NCBI GenBank assembly: GCA_946482045.1 | Contig: CAMLPZ010000027.1 | Span: forward strand, 1 to 23,425 | DNA length: 23,425 nucleotides | Source of the DNA: an uncultured Asticcacaulis sp. | GTDB taxonomy: Bacteria > Pseudomonadota > Alphaproteobacteria > Caulobacterales > Caulobacteraceae | Reading direction: 5' to 3' | Shown: positions 6,218 to 13,792 of the stretch, one piece after another | How positions within the stretch are numbered: the stretch's first letter is position 1 | How the letters are laid out: each line of letters starts with the position of its first letter | The notes under the pieces: generated by a model | Databases searched by the model: none | Seen by the model: the letters and a program-made list of their open reading frames with translations, nothing else | Told to the model about the DNA's origin: nothing | Translations under genes and position numbers: made by a program

Positions 6218-8518
6218 TTGCAGCCTCTCTTGACTACCCCGGCACGAAAGCACTCCTGGCAAGTCCTCTGGCGCAGTCTGCGTAACGTCCATTCGACGGG
6301 AACGCAGCGCCTGCTGCTGGCGGCTGGCTACGGCGCGTCGCTGCTGACGACGGCCTTCATCATCTGGCTGATCATTGCAACGCCCGGAACGGCGCCGATC
6401 GCCCAGACAAGCCAGTACCTGCTGATCCTCGTCTGCCTCAATCTGGTGCTTCTGCTGGGGCTGCTCTATTCCGTCGTGCGGCGCGTGATCAATATCGCGC
6501 GCAGCCGGGGCGCCGACGCGGGCGCGCGCCTGCATTTGCGCTATGTGTTCCTGTTCTCCATGGCGGCCGTCCTGCCGGCCATCGTTGTGGCCTCGGCCTT
6601 TCTGTTCATCAATCGAGGGCTCGATACCTGGTTCTCGGACCGGGTGCGTGGTTCGGTCGAAAACGGCGCGCAGATCGCCAAGATCGTGCTTCAGGACAAT
6701 ACGCGCACCGGTGGCGAGGCCATGGAATATATCCATTCAGCGCTGTCGGGCGAAGTGGCGCGCAACATGTTCTCGGACCGCCTGGCCTATGCGATCGCGC
6801 TAAAGGGCACGCTGGATGCCCGTGCCGAACTGAGTGCCGTCTACATCGTCGACAAGGCTGGGCAGGTCCTGGTCCGCGCCGAAGAGGATGGCGCCGCGCC
6901 CTATCTGGCCCCGCCGCAGGCTGCCTTCGATGAAGTCACCAATGACGGCCCCAAGGCCTGGATACCCGCCGGTGACGCCATGCGCTTTCTCTATCCGCTT
7001 GAAGGTTATAACGGCCAAAACGGCGCTTTTCTCTATGGCGTTAAACCGCTGCCGGCCGGGTTGTTCGAGCGGATGACCCAGGCCGACCAGGCTATCATCG
7101 CCTACCGCGACTCCTCGACCAACAAGATTCAGGTTCAGGGCGTTTTCGCGATGGCCTATCTCGAGGCCGTCCTGCTGGTGTTGGTTGGGGCCATCTGGGG
7201 CGGGACCTCAGCAGCGGAAAGCATCGCCACGCCTGTGGCCCGTCTTGTGCAGGCAGCCGACAAGGTGGCCTCAGGGGATCTCAATGCGCGCGTCATGACC
7301 CATAAGCAGTCGGAAGATATCGCTGTGCTGTCGCGCGCCTTCAACCGCATGACGTCCGACCTTCAGAGCCAGCAAATGGCGCTGAGCACGGCGCGTGAGG
7401 AGGCCGAGGCTCGAAGCACGTTTATTGAGACCGTGCTGTCCGAAATCAGCGCAGGCATTGTCGGCATCGACAGCTTTGAGCACATTTCGGCGATCAACCG
7501 CCACGCAGCGAGCTTTCTGGGCGTCACGTCGGACGAGGCTATCGGGACTAATATTCGCGACCTGGCGCCTGAAATTACTGAGCTTCTGGACAAGGTGTCG
7601 GTGCATCGCGTTGAGGAGCAGGAAGTCGACTTGGTCCGCAAGGGCGATACGCGCCGCGTTCGCGTCCGCGTATCGGGTCTTGAAACCGGGGGGTCGGTCC
7701 TGACCTTTGACGACATTACCCGTCTGATTTCCGCGCAGCGCAATGCGGCCTGGCGGGACGTGGCGCGACGTATTGCACACGAGATCAAGAACCCTCTGAC
7801 GCCGATCCAGCTGTCAGCCGAGCGCCTGCGCAAGAAGTACCGTGCCCAGATCGCCACCGACGGCGAAACCTTCGAGCGCCTGACGGATACCATTGTGAGA
7901 CAGGTCGGCGATATCGGCCGGATGGTTGATGAATTTTCGTCCTTTGCCCGCATGCCGGCGCCGACCTTCTCCGAGGAAGACGCGCCCGAACTGGTGCGCG
8001 CCGCAGTCTTCGCCCAGCGCGTCGCGCGCGCCGATGTTGCCATTGATCTGGTCGAACCCCTGCCGGAACTGCATGTTGTCTGCGACGGCCGGATGCTCAG
8101 CCAGGCCCTGGGGAACGTGCTGAAAAATGCCTGTGAGGCGGTTTCGTCGCGCATCCTGCGCGACAGCGGCAAAGAAGAGCTCGGTAACCTGGAGGGCCCG
8201 GCCGGCCATCTGCGCGTCGAGATGACCGAGGCGCCCGACTTCGTAACGATCACGGTCGAGGACGATGGCATCGGCCTACCCGAAAAGGATCGCGACCGGC
8301 TGACCGAGCCGTACGTGACGACGCGCGAAAAGGGCACGGGGCTGGGCCTTGCGATCGTGAAACGTATTCTGGAAGACCATGGCGGCGACTTTTTCCTGTC
8401 GGACGCCGAACATTTGAGCGGTGCGCGCGCGACCTTGCGCCTGCCGCGCCTACAGGCCGGAAAAGCTCCGGCTGACACCCAAGACGGCGCCTCAGGCGCC
8501 AAACTCATGAGGGCATGA
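6218..8518 (+). CDS. ntrY: Nitrogen-regulation sensor histidine kinase NtrY
   Basis: 766-residue membrane sensor kinase that phosphorylates NtrX; in alphaproteobacteria NtrYX links nitrogen supply, redox state and envelope or cell-cycle functions. Three transmembrane segments at about 29-51, 60-80 and 103-124, a periplasmic sensor loop, and a fourth segment at about 308-328 are followed by HAMP, a PAS domain from about 395, the dimerisation domain with phospho-acceptor His521 (R-R-I-A-H-E-I-K-N-P-L-T-P), N-box N-V-L-K-N-A, and ATP-lid motifs D-D-G-I-G-L and G-T-G-L-G-L. No ATG lies near the 5' end: the frame begins at TTG 6218, with TTG 6230 as the alternative, while the only longer in-frame GTG runs into a TGA. 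It overlaps ntrX by ATGA. The ntrBC pair often found before ntrY is missing. Confidence 0.94.
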   Translation: MQPLLTTPARKHSWQVLWRSLRNVHSTGTQRLLLAAGYGASLLTTAFIIWLIIATPGTAPIAQTSQYLLILVCLNLVLLLGLLYSVVRRVINIARSRGADAGARLHLRYVFLFSMAAVLPAIVVASAFLFINRGLDTWFSDRVRGSVENGAQIAKIVLQDNTRTGGEAMEYIHSALSGEVARNMFSDRLAYAIALKGTLDARAELSAVYIVDKAGQVLVRAEEDGAAPYLAPPQAAFDEVTNDGPKAWIPAGDAMRFLYPLEGYNGQNGAFLYGVKPLPAGLFERMTQADQAIIAYRDSSTNKIQVQGVFAMAYLEAVLLVLVGAIWGGTSAAESIATPVARLVQAADKVASGDLNARVMTHKQSEDIAVLSRAFNRMTSDLQSQQMALSTAREEAEARSTFIETVLSEISAGIVGIDSFEHISAINRHAASFLGVTSDEAIGTNIRDLAPEITELLDKVSVHRVEEQEVDLVRKGDTRRVRVRVSGLETGGSVLTFDDITRLISAQRNAAWRDVARRIAHEIKNPLTPIQLSAERLRKKYRAQIATDGETFERLTDTIVRQVGDIGRMVDEFSSFARMPAPTFSEEDAPELVRAAVFAQRVARADVAIDLVEPLPELHVVCDGRMLSQALGNVLKNACEAVSSRILRDSGKEELGNLEGPAGHLRVEMTEAPDFVTITVEDDGIGLPEKDRDRLTEPYVTTREKGTGLGLAIVKRILEDHGGDFFLSDAEHLSGARATLRLPRLQAGKAPADTQDGASGAKLMRA

Positions 8519-9915
8519 TGAAACTGTCGTCTGGCGTTGACATTCTGGTCGTTGACGATGAGGCCGATATTCGCGAACTCATCGCGGGCATCCTGGAAGA
8601 CGAAGGCTATGCGGTGCGCACGGCCGCCGATTCCAACGCGGCGCTCAGGGCCATCAAGGCGCGCAAGCCGTCGCTGTGCGTGCTCGATATCTGGATGCAG
8701 GGCGGAGGCCTCGATGGCCTGGAACTGCTCGGCGTCATCCATGAGCTTGATCCGGACATTCCATGCATCATGATCTCTGGGCACGGCACGATCGAAACCG
8801 CCGTCACTGCTATCAAGCGCGGCGCTTTCGATTTCATCGAAAAGCCTTTCAAGACCGAGCGCTTGATCATGGTTGTTCAGCGTGCGCTTGAACTAACCAG
8901 CCTGCGCAAGGAGAATCGCCGTCTGCGCAACCAGGCGGTCGTGCCAGACGGCTTGATCGGTAACTCAGCGGCCGCCCAACTCCTGCGCTCGACCATCTCG
9001 AAAGTCGCCTCAGCCAATTCGCGCATCATGATTTCCGGCCCGGCAGGCTCGGGCAAAGAACTGGTGGCGCGGATGATCCACGATGCCAGCCCGCGCGCCA
9101 AGTGCGAGTTCGTGCCGATTTCAGCCGCAGGCATGACGCCCGAACGCCTCGACGTCGAGCTGTTCGGCGAGGAAGGCGAGGGCGGTAAGCCGCGCAAGAT
9201 CGGCGTCTTCGAACGCGCCCACGGCGGCACGCTTTTCCTTGACGAGGTGGCCGACATGCCGCCCGAAAGCCAGAGCCGCATCCTGCGCGTCCTGGTCGAA
9301 CAGCGCTTTGTTCGCGTCGGCGGCGTCCAGGACGTCCAGGTCGACGTTCGCGTCATCTCGTCGACCTCCAAGGACCTGGCATCGGAAATCACCGCCGGGC
9401 GCTTCCGCGAGGATCTGTTCCACCGCCTGAACGTCGTACCGGTGCGCGTGCCTGGCCTGTCCGAACGCCGTGGCGATATTGCTGAGCTGGTCAACTACTT
9501 CATCGAGCGTATCAGCGCAGCGCAAGGCTTACCCCGCCGCGTCCTGTCGGAAGACGCCATGGCGACGCTTCAGGTGCACGAATGGCCAGGCAATGTCCGC
9601 CAGCTGCGCAACAATATCGAGCGCCTGCTGATCCTGGCGTCGGGCTCGCCCAGCGAACCGATCACCGCGCAGATGCTGCCGTCCGAAGTGGTAGAATCGG
9701 CTGTCGCCGGCGCCATCCGCCCCGAGCGCATCATCGCCCTGCCACTGCGCGACGCGCGTGAAGTCTTCGAGCGCGAATACCTGTCGTCGCAGATCGTCCG
9801 CTTCGGCGGCAACATCTCGCGCACGGCCAACTTCATTGGCATGGAGCGTTCGGCCCTGCACCGCAAGCTCAAGTCGCTGGGGCTGGCGCACATCCGTGCC
9901 GAAGACGAAGACTAG
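8515..9915 (+). CDS. ntrX: Nitrogen-assimilation response regulator NtrX
   Basis: 466 residues with NtrC-like architecture: receiver domain at about 9-125 with acidic pocket Asp14/Asp15, phospho-acceptor Asp58 and Lys110; AAA+ domain with Walker A G-P-A-G-S-G-K at 175-181 and Walker B F-L-D-E at 241-244; and a Fis-type DNA-binding helix-turn-helix at about 420-460. The loop that in true sigma54 activators carries G-A-F-T-G-A reads G-E-E-G-E-G-G-K-P-R-K-I-G, so contact with sigma54 is not expected. This absence is characteristic of alphaproteobacterial NtrX, which acts as a sigma70-dependent activator or repressor. ATG 8515 overlaps the ntrY stop (ATGA), implying coupled translation of kinase and regulator. 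Confidence 0.95.
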   Translation: MMKLSSGVDILVVDDEADIRELIAGILEDEGYAVRTAADSNAALRAIKARKPSLCVLDIWMQGGGLDGLELLGVIHELDPDIPCIMISGHGTIETAVTAIKRGAFDFIEKPFKTERLIMVVQRALELTSLRKENRRLRNQAVVPDGLIGNSAAAQLLRSTISKVASANSRIMISGPAGSGKELVARMIHDASPRAKCEFVPISAAGMTPERLDVELFGEEGEGGKPRKIGVFERAHGGTLFLDEVADMPPESQSRILRVLVEQRFVRVGGVQDVQVDVRVISSTSKDLASEITAGRFREDLFHRLNVVPVRVPGLSERRGDIAELVNYFIERISAAQGLPRRVLSEDAMATLQVHEWPGNVRQLRNNIERLLILASGSPSEPITAQMLPSEVVESAVAGAIRPERIIALPLRDAREVFEREYLSSQIVRFGGNISRTANFIGMERSALHRKLKSLGLAHIRAEDED

Positions 9916-9916
9916 G

Positions 9917-9934
9917 GCAGGGGGACGGCCCTGC
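9917..9934. repeat. 6-bp inverted repeat after ntrX
   Basis: GCAGGG (9917-9922) and CCCTGC (9929-9934) flank a 6-base loop, starting 2 bases after the ntrX stop. The stem is GC-only but no T-run follows, so at most it is a weak or rho-assisted 3' end before dat. Confidence 0.3.
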
Positions 9935-10043
9935 ACCCGGATCGTTGATGTCACAGATGGCAATCGACGGCTGCTCACGGCTGACAGCGGTTGCAAGATC
10001 CGTAGTGAAGTGCCATTGAGGCCTTGATTTCAAAGGACTCACC

Positions 10044-10907
10044 ATGCCCCGTATCGCCTATGTGAATGGCGCCTATGTTCGCGCCGCCGAAGCCGTCATT
10101 TCGATCGAAGACCGGGGTTATCAGTTCGCCGACGCGGTTTACGAGGTCTGGTCGGTCTTCGGTGGACGCCTGGCCGATCTCGACGGTCATATGAACCGCC
10201 TCGAGCGGTCATTGCGTGAGCTGAGCATCAGTATGCCCATGCCGCGCCAGAGCCTGCTGGTGGTCCTGGAAGAGGTTATCAGGCGCAATCATATCATCGA
10301 AGGCATGCTGTACCTTCAGGTCAGCCGCGGCGTCGCCCCGCGCGACCACGTTTTCCCAAAGGGCGTCAAGCCGGCCATCGTCATCACCGCCAAGCCCGTC
10401 GACCGCGAAGCCGCGGCGCGCAAGGCCGAGGCCGGCGTCAAGGCCATCAGCGCGCCCGACATCCGCTGGGGCCGCTGCGATATCAAGACTGTTGGCTTGC
10501 TGCCCAACGTCCTGGCCAAGCAGGCCGCCAAGGAGCAGGGCGCTGCCGAGGTCATTTTTGTCGATCGCGACGGCTTCGTCAGCGAAGGCGGTTCAACCAA
10601 TGTCTATATGGTCGGCGACGACGGCGTCATTCGCACCCGCACACTTAAGGCCAATATCCTGGCCGGCGTCACTCGCCTTAACCTCATGTCGGTTATCAAG
10701 GAATCGGGCCTCGAAATCCGCGAGGACGCCTTCACTTTGGACGAAGCCAAGGCCGCGCGCGAAGTCTTCGTTACTGCCGCGACAAGCCTTGTTTTGCCGA
10801 TTATTGCGATCGATGGCCAGGCAATTGGTAACGGCATGCCCGGTCCGGTCGCCTTGTCCTTGCGCGATTCGTACATAGACAAGGCCCGGCGAACAGCCGG
10901 CGTGTAA
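10044..10907 (+). CDS. dat: D-amino-acid transaminase (class IV PLP aminotransferase)
   Basis: 287 residues, a fold-type IV aminotransferase. PLP binds Lys148 in R-C-D-I-K-T-V-G-L-L-P-N and the cofactor nitrogen is met by Glu181 in S-E-G-G-S-T-N-V. The opening V-N-G-A-Y and Y-Q-F-A-D-A-V-Y-E-V are standard. The stretch R-G-V-A-P-R-D-H-V-F-P at 95-105 matches the D-alanine-transaminase signature, where the Arg and His hold the substrate carboxylate, and separates this enzyme from branched-chain aminotransferase and 4-amino-4-deoxychorismate lyase. It would interconvert D-alanine plus 2-oxoglutarate with pyruvate plus D-glutamate, feeding peptidoglycan precursors. AAGGA precedes the ATG by seven bases. 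It lies between ntrX and hfq in the same direction. Confidence 0.88.
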   Translation: MPRIAYVNGAYVRAAEAVISIEDRGYQFADAVYEVWSVFGGRLADLDGHMNRLERSLRELSISMPMPRQSLLVVLEEVIRRNHIIEGMLYLQVSRGVAPRDHVFPKGVKPAIVITAKPVDREAAARKAEAGVKAISAPDIRWGRCDIKTVGLLPNVLAKQAAKEQGAAEVIFVDRDGFVSEGGSTNVYMVGDDGVIRTRTLKANILAGVTRLNLMSVIKESGLEIREDAFTLDEAKAAREVFVTAATSLVLPIIAIDGQAIGNGMPGPVALSLRDSYIDKARRTAGV

Positions 10908-10928
10908 AATAAATTTACCGCAGTGCAG

Positions 10929-10958
10929 TTGAAAATTGCGCTGACATGCGCCTAATAT
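10929..10958 (+). promoter_or_regulatory. Sigma70-type promoter for hfq-hflX
   Basis: TTGAAA (10929-10934) and TAATAT (10953-10958) are 18 bases apart, the best promoter match in the spacer. The start site would be near 10965, leaving a leader of about 90 bases before hfq, so hfq need not depend on read-through from dat. Confidence 0.55.
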
Positions 10959-11009
10959 CGTTATGCGCGTTCCGGAGATCAGTAGTGGGCGCGTATCTGT
11001 GTTCTGTGT

Positions 11010-11026
11010 GGGAGTATTCTGCTCCC
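11010..11026 (+). promoter_or_regulatory. Small hairpin in the hfq leader
   Basis: GGGAG (11010-11014) and CTCCC (11022-11026) flank a 7-base loop, followed by a short T-rich stretch, within the predicted hfq leader. E. coli hfq is autoregulated through its leader, so a similar role is conceivable, but a 5-bp stem is weak evidence. Confidence 0.25.
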
Positions 11027-11054
11027 GATATTTTCCAAACGAGAAGGGCCACCA

Positions 11055-11303
11055 ATGTCCCACGACAAAAAACAAAACCTGCAAGACACGTTTCTCAACA
11101 GTGTTCGCAAGACCAAAACGCCACTCACCATTTTTCTGATCAACGGCGTCAAGCTGCAAGGCATTGTGAGCTGGTTCGACAATTTTTGCGTGTTGCTGCG
11201 CCGCGATGGCCAAAGCCAGCTGGTATATAAGCACGCGATCTCGACCATCATGCCGGCCGCGCCGGTGCAACTGTACGAACAGGAAGACGAGTCTGATGAC
11301 TAA
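11055..11303 (+). CDS. hfq: RNA chaperone Hfq
   Basis: 82-residue Sm-like protein that forms a hexameric ring and pairs small RNAs with mRNAs. The proximal-face residues are present: Gln8 or Gln11 in [10 protein letters not shown], Phe in W-F-D-N-F, and the Sm2 signature Y-K-H-A-I-S-T with Lys59 and His60. The C-terminal tail is short and strongly acidic (E-Q-E-D-E-S-D-D), typical of alphaproteobacterial Hfq rather than the long E. coli tail. A purine-rich ribosome site (GAGAAGGG) precedes the ATG. hflX starts 21 bases after the stop, the common hfq-hflX pair. Confidence 0.97.
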   Translation: MSHDKKQNLQDTFLNSVRKTKTPLTIFLINGVKLQGIVSWFDNFCVLLRRDGQSQLVYKHAISTIMPAAPVQLYEQEDESDD

Positions 11304-11324
11304 GCTCCCTGTTCAAGGGGAACT

Positions 11325-12659
11325 TTGTCATTGACTGATCGCTTTCATGAACACGCTCCGGAAACGGAGCGTGCCGTCGTCGTTGACCCGGATATCGTCA
11401 CGCATATGTCGGCCGAACGCGCCGCGCCGCGCAGGTTCGAAGAATCGCGTCTGGAGGAAGCGACGGGCCTCGCCATGGCGCTTGATCTCGATATCGTCGG
11501 CGAAATGACGGCGCGGGTGCGGAAAGTAAATCCCGCAACCCTGTTCGGACAGGGTAAGGTCGATGAAATCAAGGGCTTATGTGAAGAGGCTGAGGCGACG
11601 CTTTGTGTCGTCAACGGCGCATTGACGCCGATCCAGCAGCGCAATCTCGAAAAGGCCCTGAGCGTAAAGGTCATCGACCGGACCGGCCTGATTCTGGAAA
11701 TCTTCGGCCGCCGCGCCCGTACGCGTGAAGGTAAGCTTCAGGTCGAACTGGCGCGGCTCGAATACGAACGCTCGCGGTTGGTGCGGACCTGGACCCACCT
11801 GGAACGCCAGCGCGCCACCGGCACCACCGGCGGCCCGGGCGAAACCCAGATCGAACTCGACCGGCGGATGATCGCCGACAAGATCAAGCTGCTTAAAGGA
11901 GAACTTGAAGAAGTCCGCCGCACGCGCGGCCTGCACCGTCAGGCGCGCAAGAAGGTGCCGTATCCGATCGTCGCCCTGGTCGGCTACACTAACGCCGGCA
12001 AGTCGACCCTGTTCAACCACCTGACGCGCGCTGAAGTCCTCGCCAAGGACCTTCTATTCGCCACGCTCGATACGACGCTGAGGACGCTGAAGCTGCCCAA
12101 TGGCCGCTCGGCCATCATTTCCGATACGGTCGGCTTTATCTCCGACCTGCCGCACGAACTGGTTGCCGCCTTCCGCGCCACGCTGGAAGAGGTCATCGAG
12201 GCTGACCTGATCCTGCACGTCCGCGACGTCTCCAATCCGGAAACCGAAGCGCAGAAGGCCGATGTCGAGCAGGTCCTGGGCCATATCCTGCCGGAACTCG
12301 ACCGCTCGAAGATGGTCGAGGTTTGGAACAAGATTGACCTGCTGGATGAAGACGCGAAAGAGGTTCTGCTGGCGCGCGCCATAACTGATCGCGCCGGTAA
12401 CAAGCCATTGCCAGTCTCGGCCGTGACGGGCGAGGGGATCGATGCCTTGCTGGCCAAGGTGGCGCAGTTGGTCGACGCCGCCGGCGAGGAGATGGATGTC
12501 GTTTTGGAACCACAGCAAGGCGACTTGCTGGCCTTCCTGTATAGTCAGGGGCGCGTGCTCGACCGCTTCGAGGACGAGGACGGCAAGGTCCATCTGCGGG
12601 TCAAGCTGTCGGATCAGGCATATGGCCGCTTTGAAAAGCTTCAGGCGTCGGGCGCCTGA
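11325..12659 (+). CDS. hflX: GTPase HflX, ribosome-associated
   Basis: 444-residue translational GTPase that splits or rescues stalled 70S ribosomes, particularly under heat or antibiotic stress. The N-terminal HflX domain (about 15-200) includes the G-Q-G-K-V-D-E-I segment, the helical R-R-A-R-T-R-E-G-K-L-Q-V-E-L region and the conserved G-G-P-G-E-T-Q-I-E. The G domain follows: Walker A G-Y-T-N-A-G-K-S at 220-227, switch I T-L-D-T-T, G3 D-T-V-G-F, and N-K-I-D. There is no ATG at the 5' end: the start is TTG 11325 or TTG 11331, with AAGGGG ending at 11320. Spacing (4 versus 10 bases) does not decide between them. Confidence 0.95.
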   Translation: MSLTDRFHEHAPETERAVVVDPDIVTHMSAERAAPRRFEESRLEEATGLAMALDLDIVGEMTARVRKVNPATLFGQGKVDEIKGLCEEAEATLCVVNGALTPIQQRNLEKALSVKVIDRTGLILEIFGRRARTREGKLQVELARLEYERSRLVRTWTHLERQRATGTTGGPGETQIELDRRMIADKIKLLKGELEEVRRTRGLHRQARKKVPYPIVALVGYTNAGKSTLFNHLTRAEVLAKDLLFATLDTTLRTLKLPNGRSAIISDTVGFISDLPHELVAAFRATLEEVIEADLILHVRDVSNPETEAQKADVEQVLGHILPELDRSKMVEVWNKIDLLDEDAKEVLLARAITDRAGNKPLPVSAVTGEGIDALLAKVAQLVDAAGEEMDVVLEPQQGDLLAFLYSQGRVLDRFEDEDGKVHLRVKLSDQAYGRFEKLQASGA

Positions 12660-13019
12660 CTATTCGGCTTCTGTGTCCTGACCGAAACTTATCTGATTGC
12701 CATCCGGATCATGCAGGATGAAATCCCGCATACCGTATGCCTGGTCCGCGGGCGGCTGCAGGATCTTGGCGCCCTTGCCGGCAACTTGATCGCGATAGTA
12801 TGCGTCGACGTCGTCGCAGAACACATAGACCGTTCCGCCGCCGATGGGGCGGTCTTTGCCGTCAGCCTGGCTTAAATGCAGGCTGAAATTGCCTGCCTTC
12901 AGACCCGCATAGTTGCCGAAGCGAAAATCTTCTTCAAAACCAAGGACGTTTTTATAAAACGTTATGGAACTGTCGAGGTTTGATACGTGAAATACCGGCG
13001 CTACCGACTGTATGTGCAT
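12660..13019 (-). CDS. VOC-family (glyoxalase/bleomycin-resistance-like) protein
   Basis: 119 residues with the paired beta-alpha-beta-beta-beta units of the vicinal-oxygen-chelate fold: V-A-P-V-F-H-V-S-N-L-D-S-S-I-T-F-Y at the start and F-I-L-H-D-P-D-G-N-Q-I-S-F at the end. In metal-dependent members the final motif reads G-N-x-I-E-F with Glu as ligand; here the position is Ser. His10, where glyoxalases often place the first ligand, reads as part of V-F-H-V and is uncertain. It therefore looks like a binding/resistance-type VOC protein without a full metal site. It is read from 13019 and stops on the base after hflX ends, convergently. It lies 56 bases after the HxlR-type regulator on the same strand, so it may be its target. 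Confidence 0.8.
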   Translation of the reverse strand: MHIQSVAPVFHVSNLDSSITFYKNVLGFEEDFRFGNYAGLKAGNFSLHLSQADGKDRPIGGGTVYVFCDDVDAYYRDQVAGKGAKILQPPADQAYGMRDFILHDPDGNQISFGQDTEAE

Positions 13020-13075
13020 CTCTGTACCCCGCGAAATGCGCTTCCTTCTTCGCGGTTATAGCCAATAAGACGGCG

Positions 13076-13678
13076 TCAGAACAGGCTGAGCGTTTCCTCG
13101 GCCGGATCGGGCTCGACCTTGGCGGGTTTACGCGTGCGTGGCGTGAAATGGCGGGTCAACTTGGATGCAAAGGCCTGCTTGTTCTTCTGCATTTCGGCGA
13201 TGACCTCCTTTGGCATGTCGATCCGCGTTTCGTGCTTGAGGCTGTAGAGCGTCATTTCGACCAGCAGCGGCGCCAGGTCGGCGCCCTTATGCGTCAGCCG
13301 GTAGATGTATTTGCGTGCATCGGCCGGGTCGGGCGATTTGGTGATCAGGCCGTTCTGCTCCAGGCGCATCAGTCGGTCGGCGAGGATGTTGGTGGCGATC
13401 TTCTCCTCGGAGCGCAGGAAGGCCTGGTAGCCGGTATGACCGCGCAGCATGAGGTCGCGGATGATAAGCATCGACCAACTGTCGCCGATGGCCTCGAGCA
13501 CCAGGTTGATTGGGCAAAGCGACCGGCGGCCCATGGGCTTTGCGGCCTTTGTGACGGGCTTGGCGGCCTTCGGCGCGTCTCCGCGGATCAGCCGGGATCT
13601 GGGGCGGGAGGCCTCCGGCTGCGGGGCGGGTTTCTTGGAACGCGGCATGACGGACTCTGACTGTGAACGCTGTGGCAT
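13076..13678 (-). CDS. HxlR-family winged-helix transcriptional regulator
   Basis: 200 residues. The core at about 53-150 is a typical HxlR domain: S-L-C-P-I-N-L-V-L-E-A-I-G-D-S-W-S-M-L-I-I-R-D-L with the conserved Cys55, and the recognition helix and wing I-A-T-N-I-L-A-D-R-L-M-R-L-E-Q-N-G-L-I-T-K. Such proteins are usually about 110-150 residues; this one has an additional basic, Lys/Pro/Ala-rich N-terminal tail of some 50 residues and a charged C-terminal tail. ATG 13678 has AAGG eight bases upstream; ATG 13648 is a shorter possibility. Many HxlR regulators sense quinones or reactive carbonyls through the Cys, which fits the neighbouring VOC gene, but that link is an inference. An inverted repeat lies in its upstream spacer. 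Confidence 0.85.
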   Translation of the reverse strand: MPQRSQSESVMPRSKKPAPQPEASRPRSRLIRGDAPKAAKPVTKAAKPMGRRSLCPINLVLEAIGDSWSMLIIRDLMLRGHTGYQAFLRSEEKIATNILADRLMRLEQNGLITKSPDPADARKYIYRLTHKGADLAPLLVEMTLYSLKHETRIDMPKEVIAEMQKNKQAFASKLTRHFTPRTRKPAKVEPDPAEETLSLF

Positions 13679-13728
13679 TCTTAAACCTTAACGCCGCCGG
13701 CTTTCGATTCGCAAGGATGTCGGAAATA

Positions 13729-13776
13729 TCCATTGCGGATAACAATTAAAATCTGTGACTTTTGTTTTGCAATGGA
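13729..13776. promoter_or_regulatory. 8-bp inverted repeat upstream of the HxlR-type gene, possible operator
   Basis: TCCATTGC (13729-13736) and GCAATGGA (13769-13776) are perfect inverted copies 32 bases apart in the AT-rich spacer between the regulator and mazG. One arm overlaps the candidate -35 of the regulator. Autoregulators of this type often bind such paired half-sites. Confidence 0.35.
13744..13772 (-). promoter_or_regulatory. Candidate promoter for the HxlR-VOC unit
   Basis: On the minus strand TTGCAA (13767-13772) and TTAATT (13744-13749) are 17 bases apart in an AT-rich spacer, about 65 bases before the regulator's ATG. The hexamers match the consensus only partly. Confidence 0.35.
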
Positions 13777-13792
13777 AATAAGGTTTTGACTC

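Noticed and set aside
7363..8784. A 473-residue open frame on the minus strand across ntrY and the start of ntrX
   Set aside because: It is Ser/Arg-rich, resembles no family, and is fully antisense to a clear kinase gene; GC-rich codon bias creates such frames.
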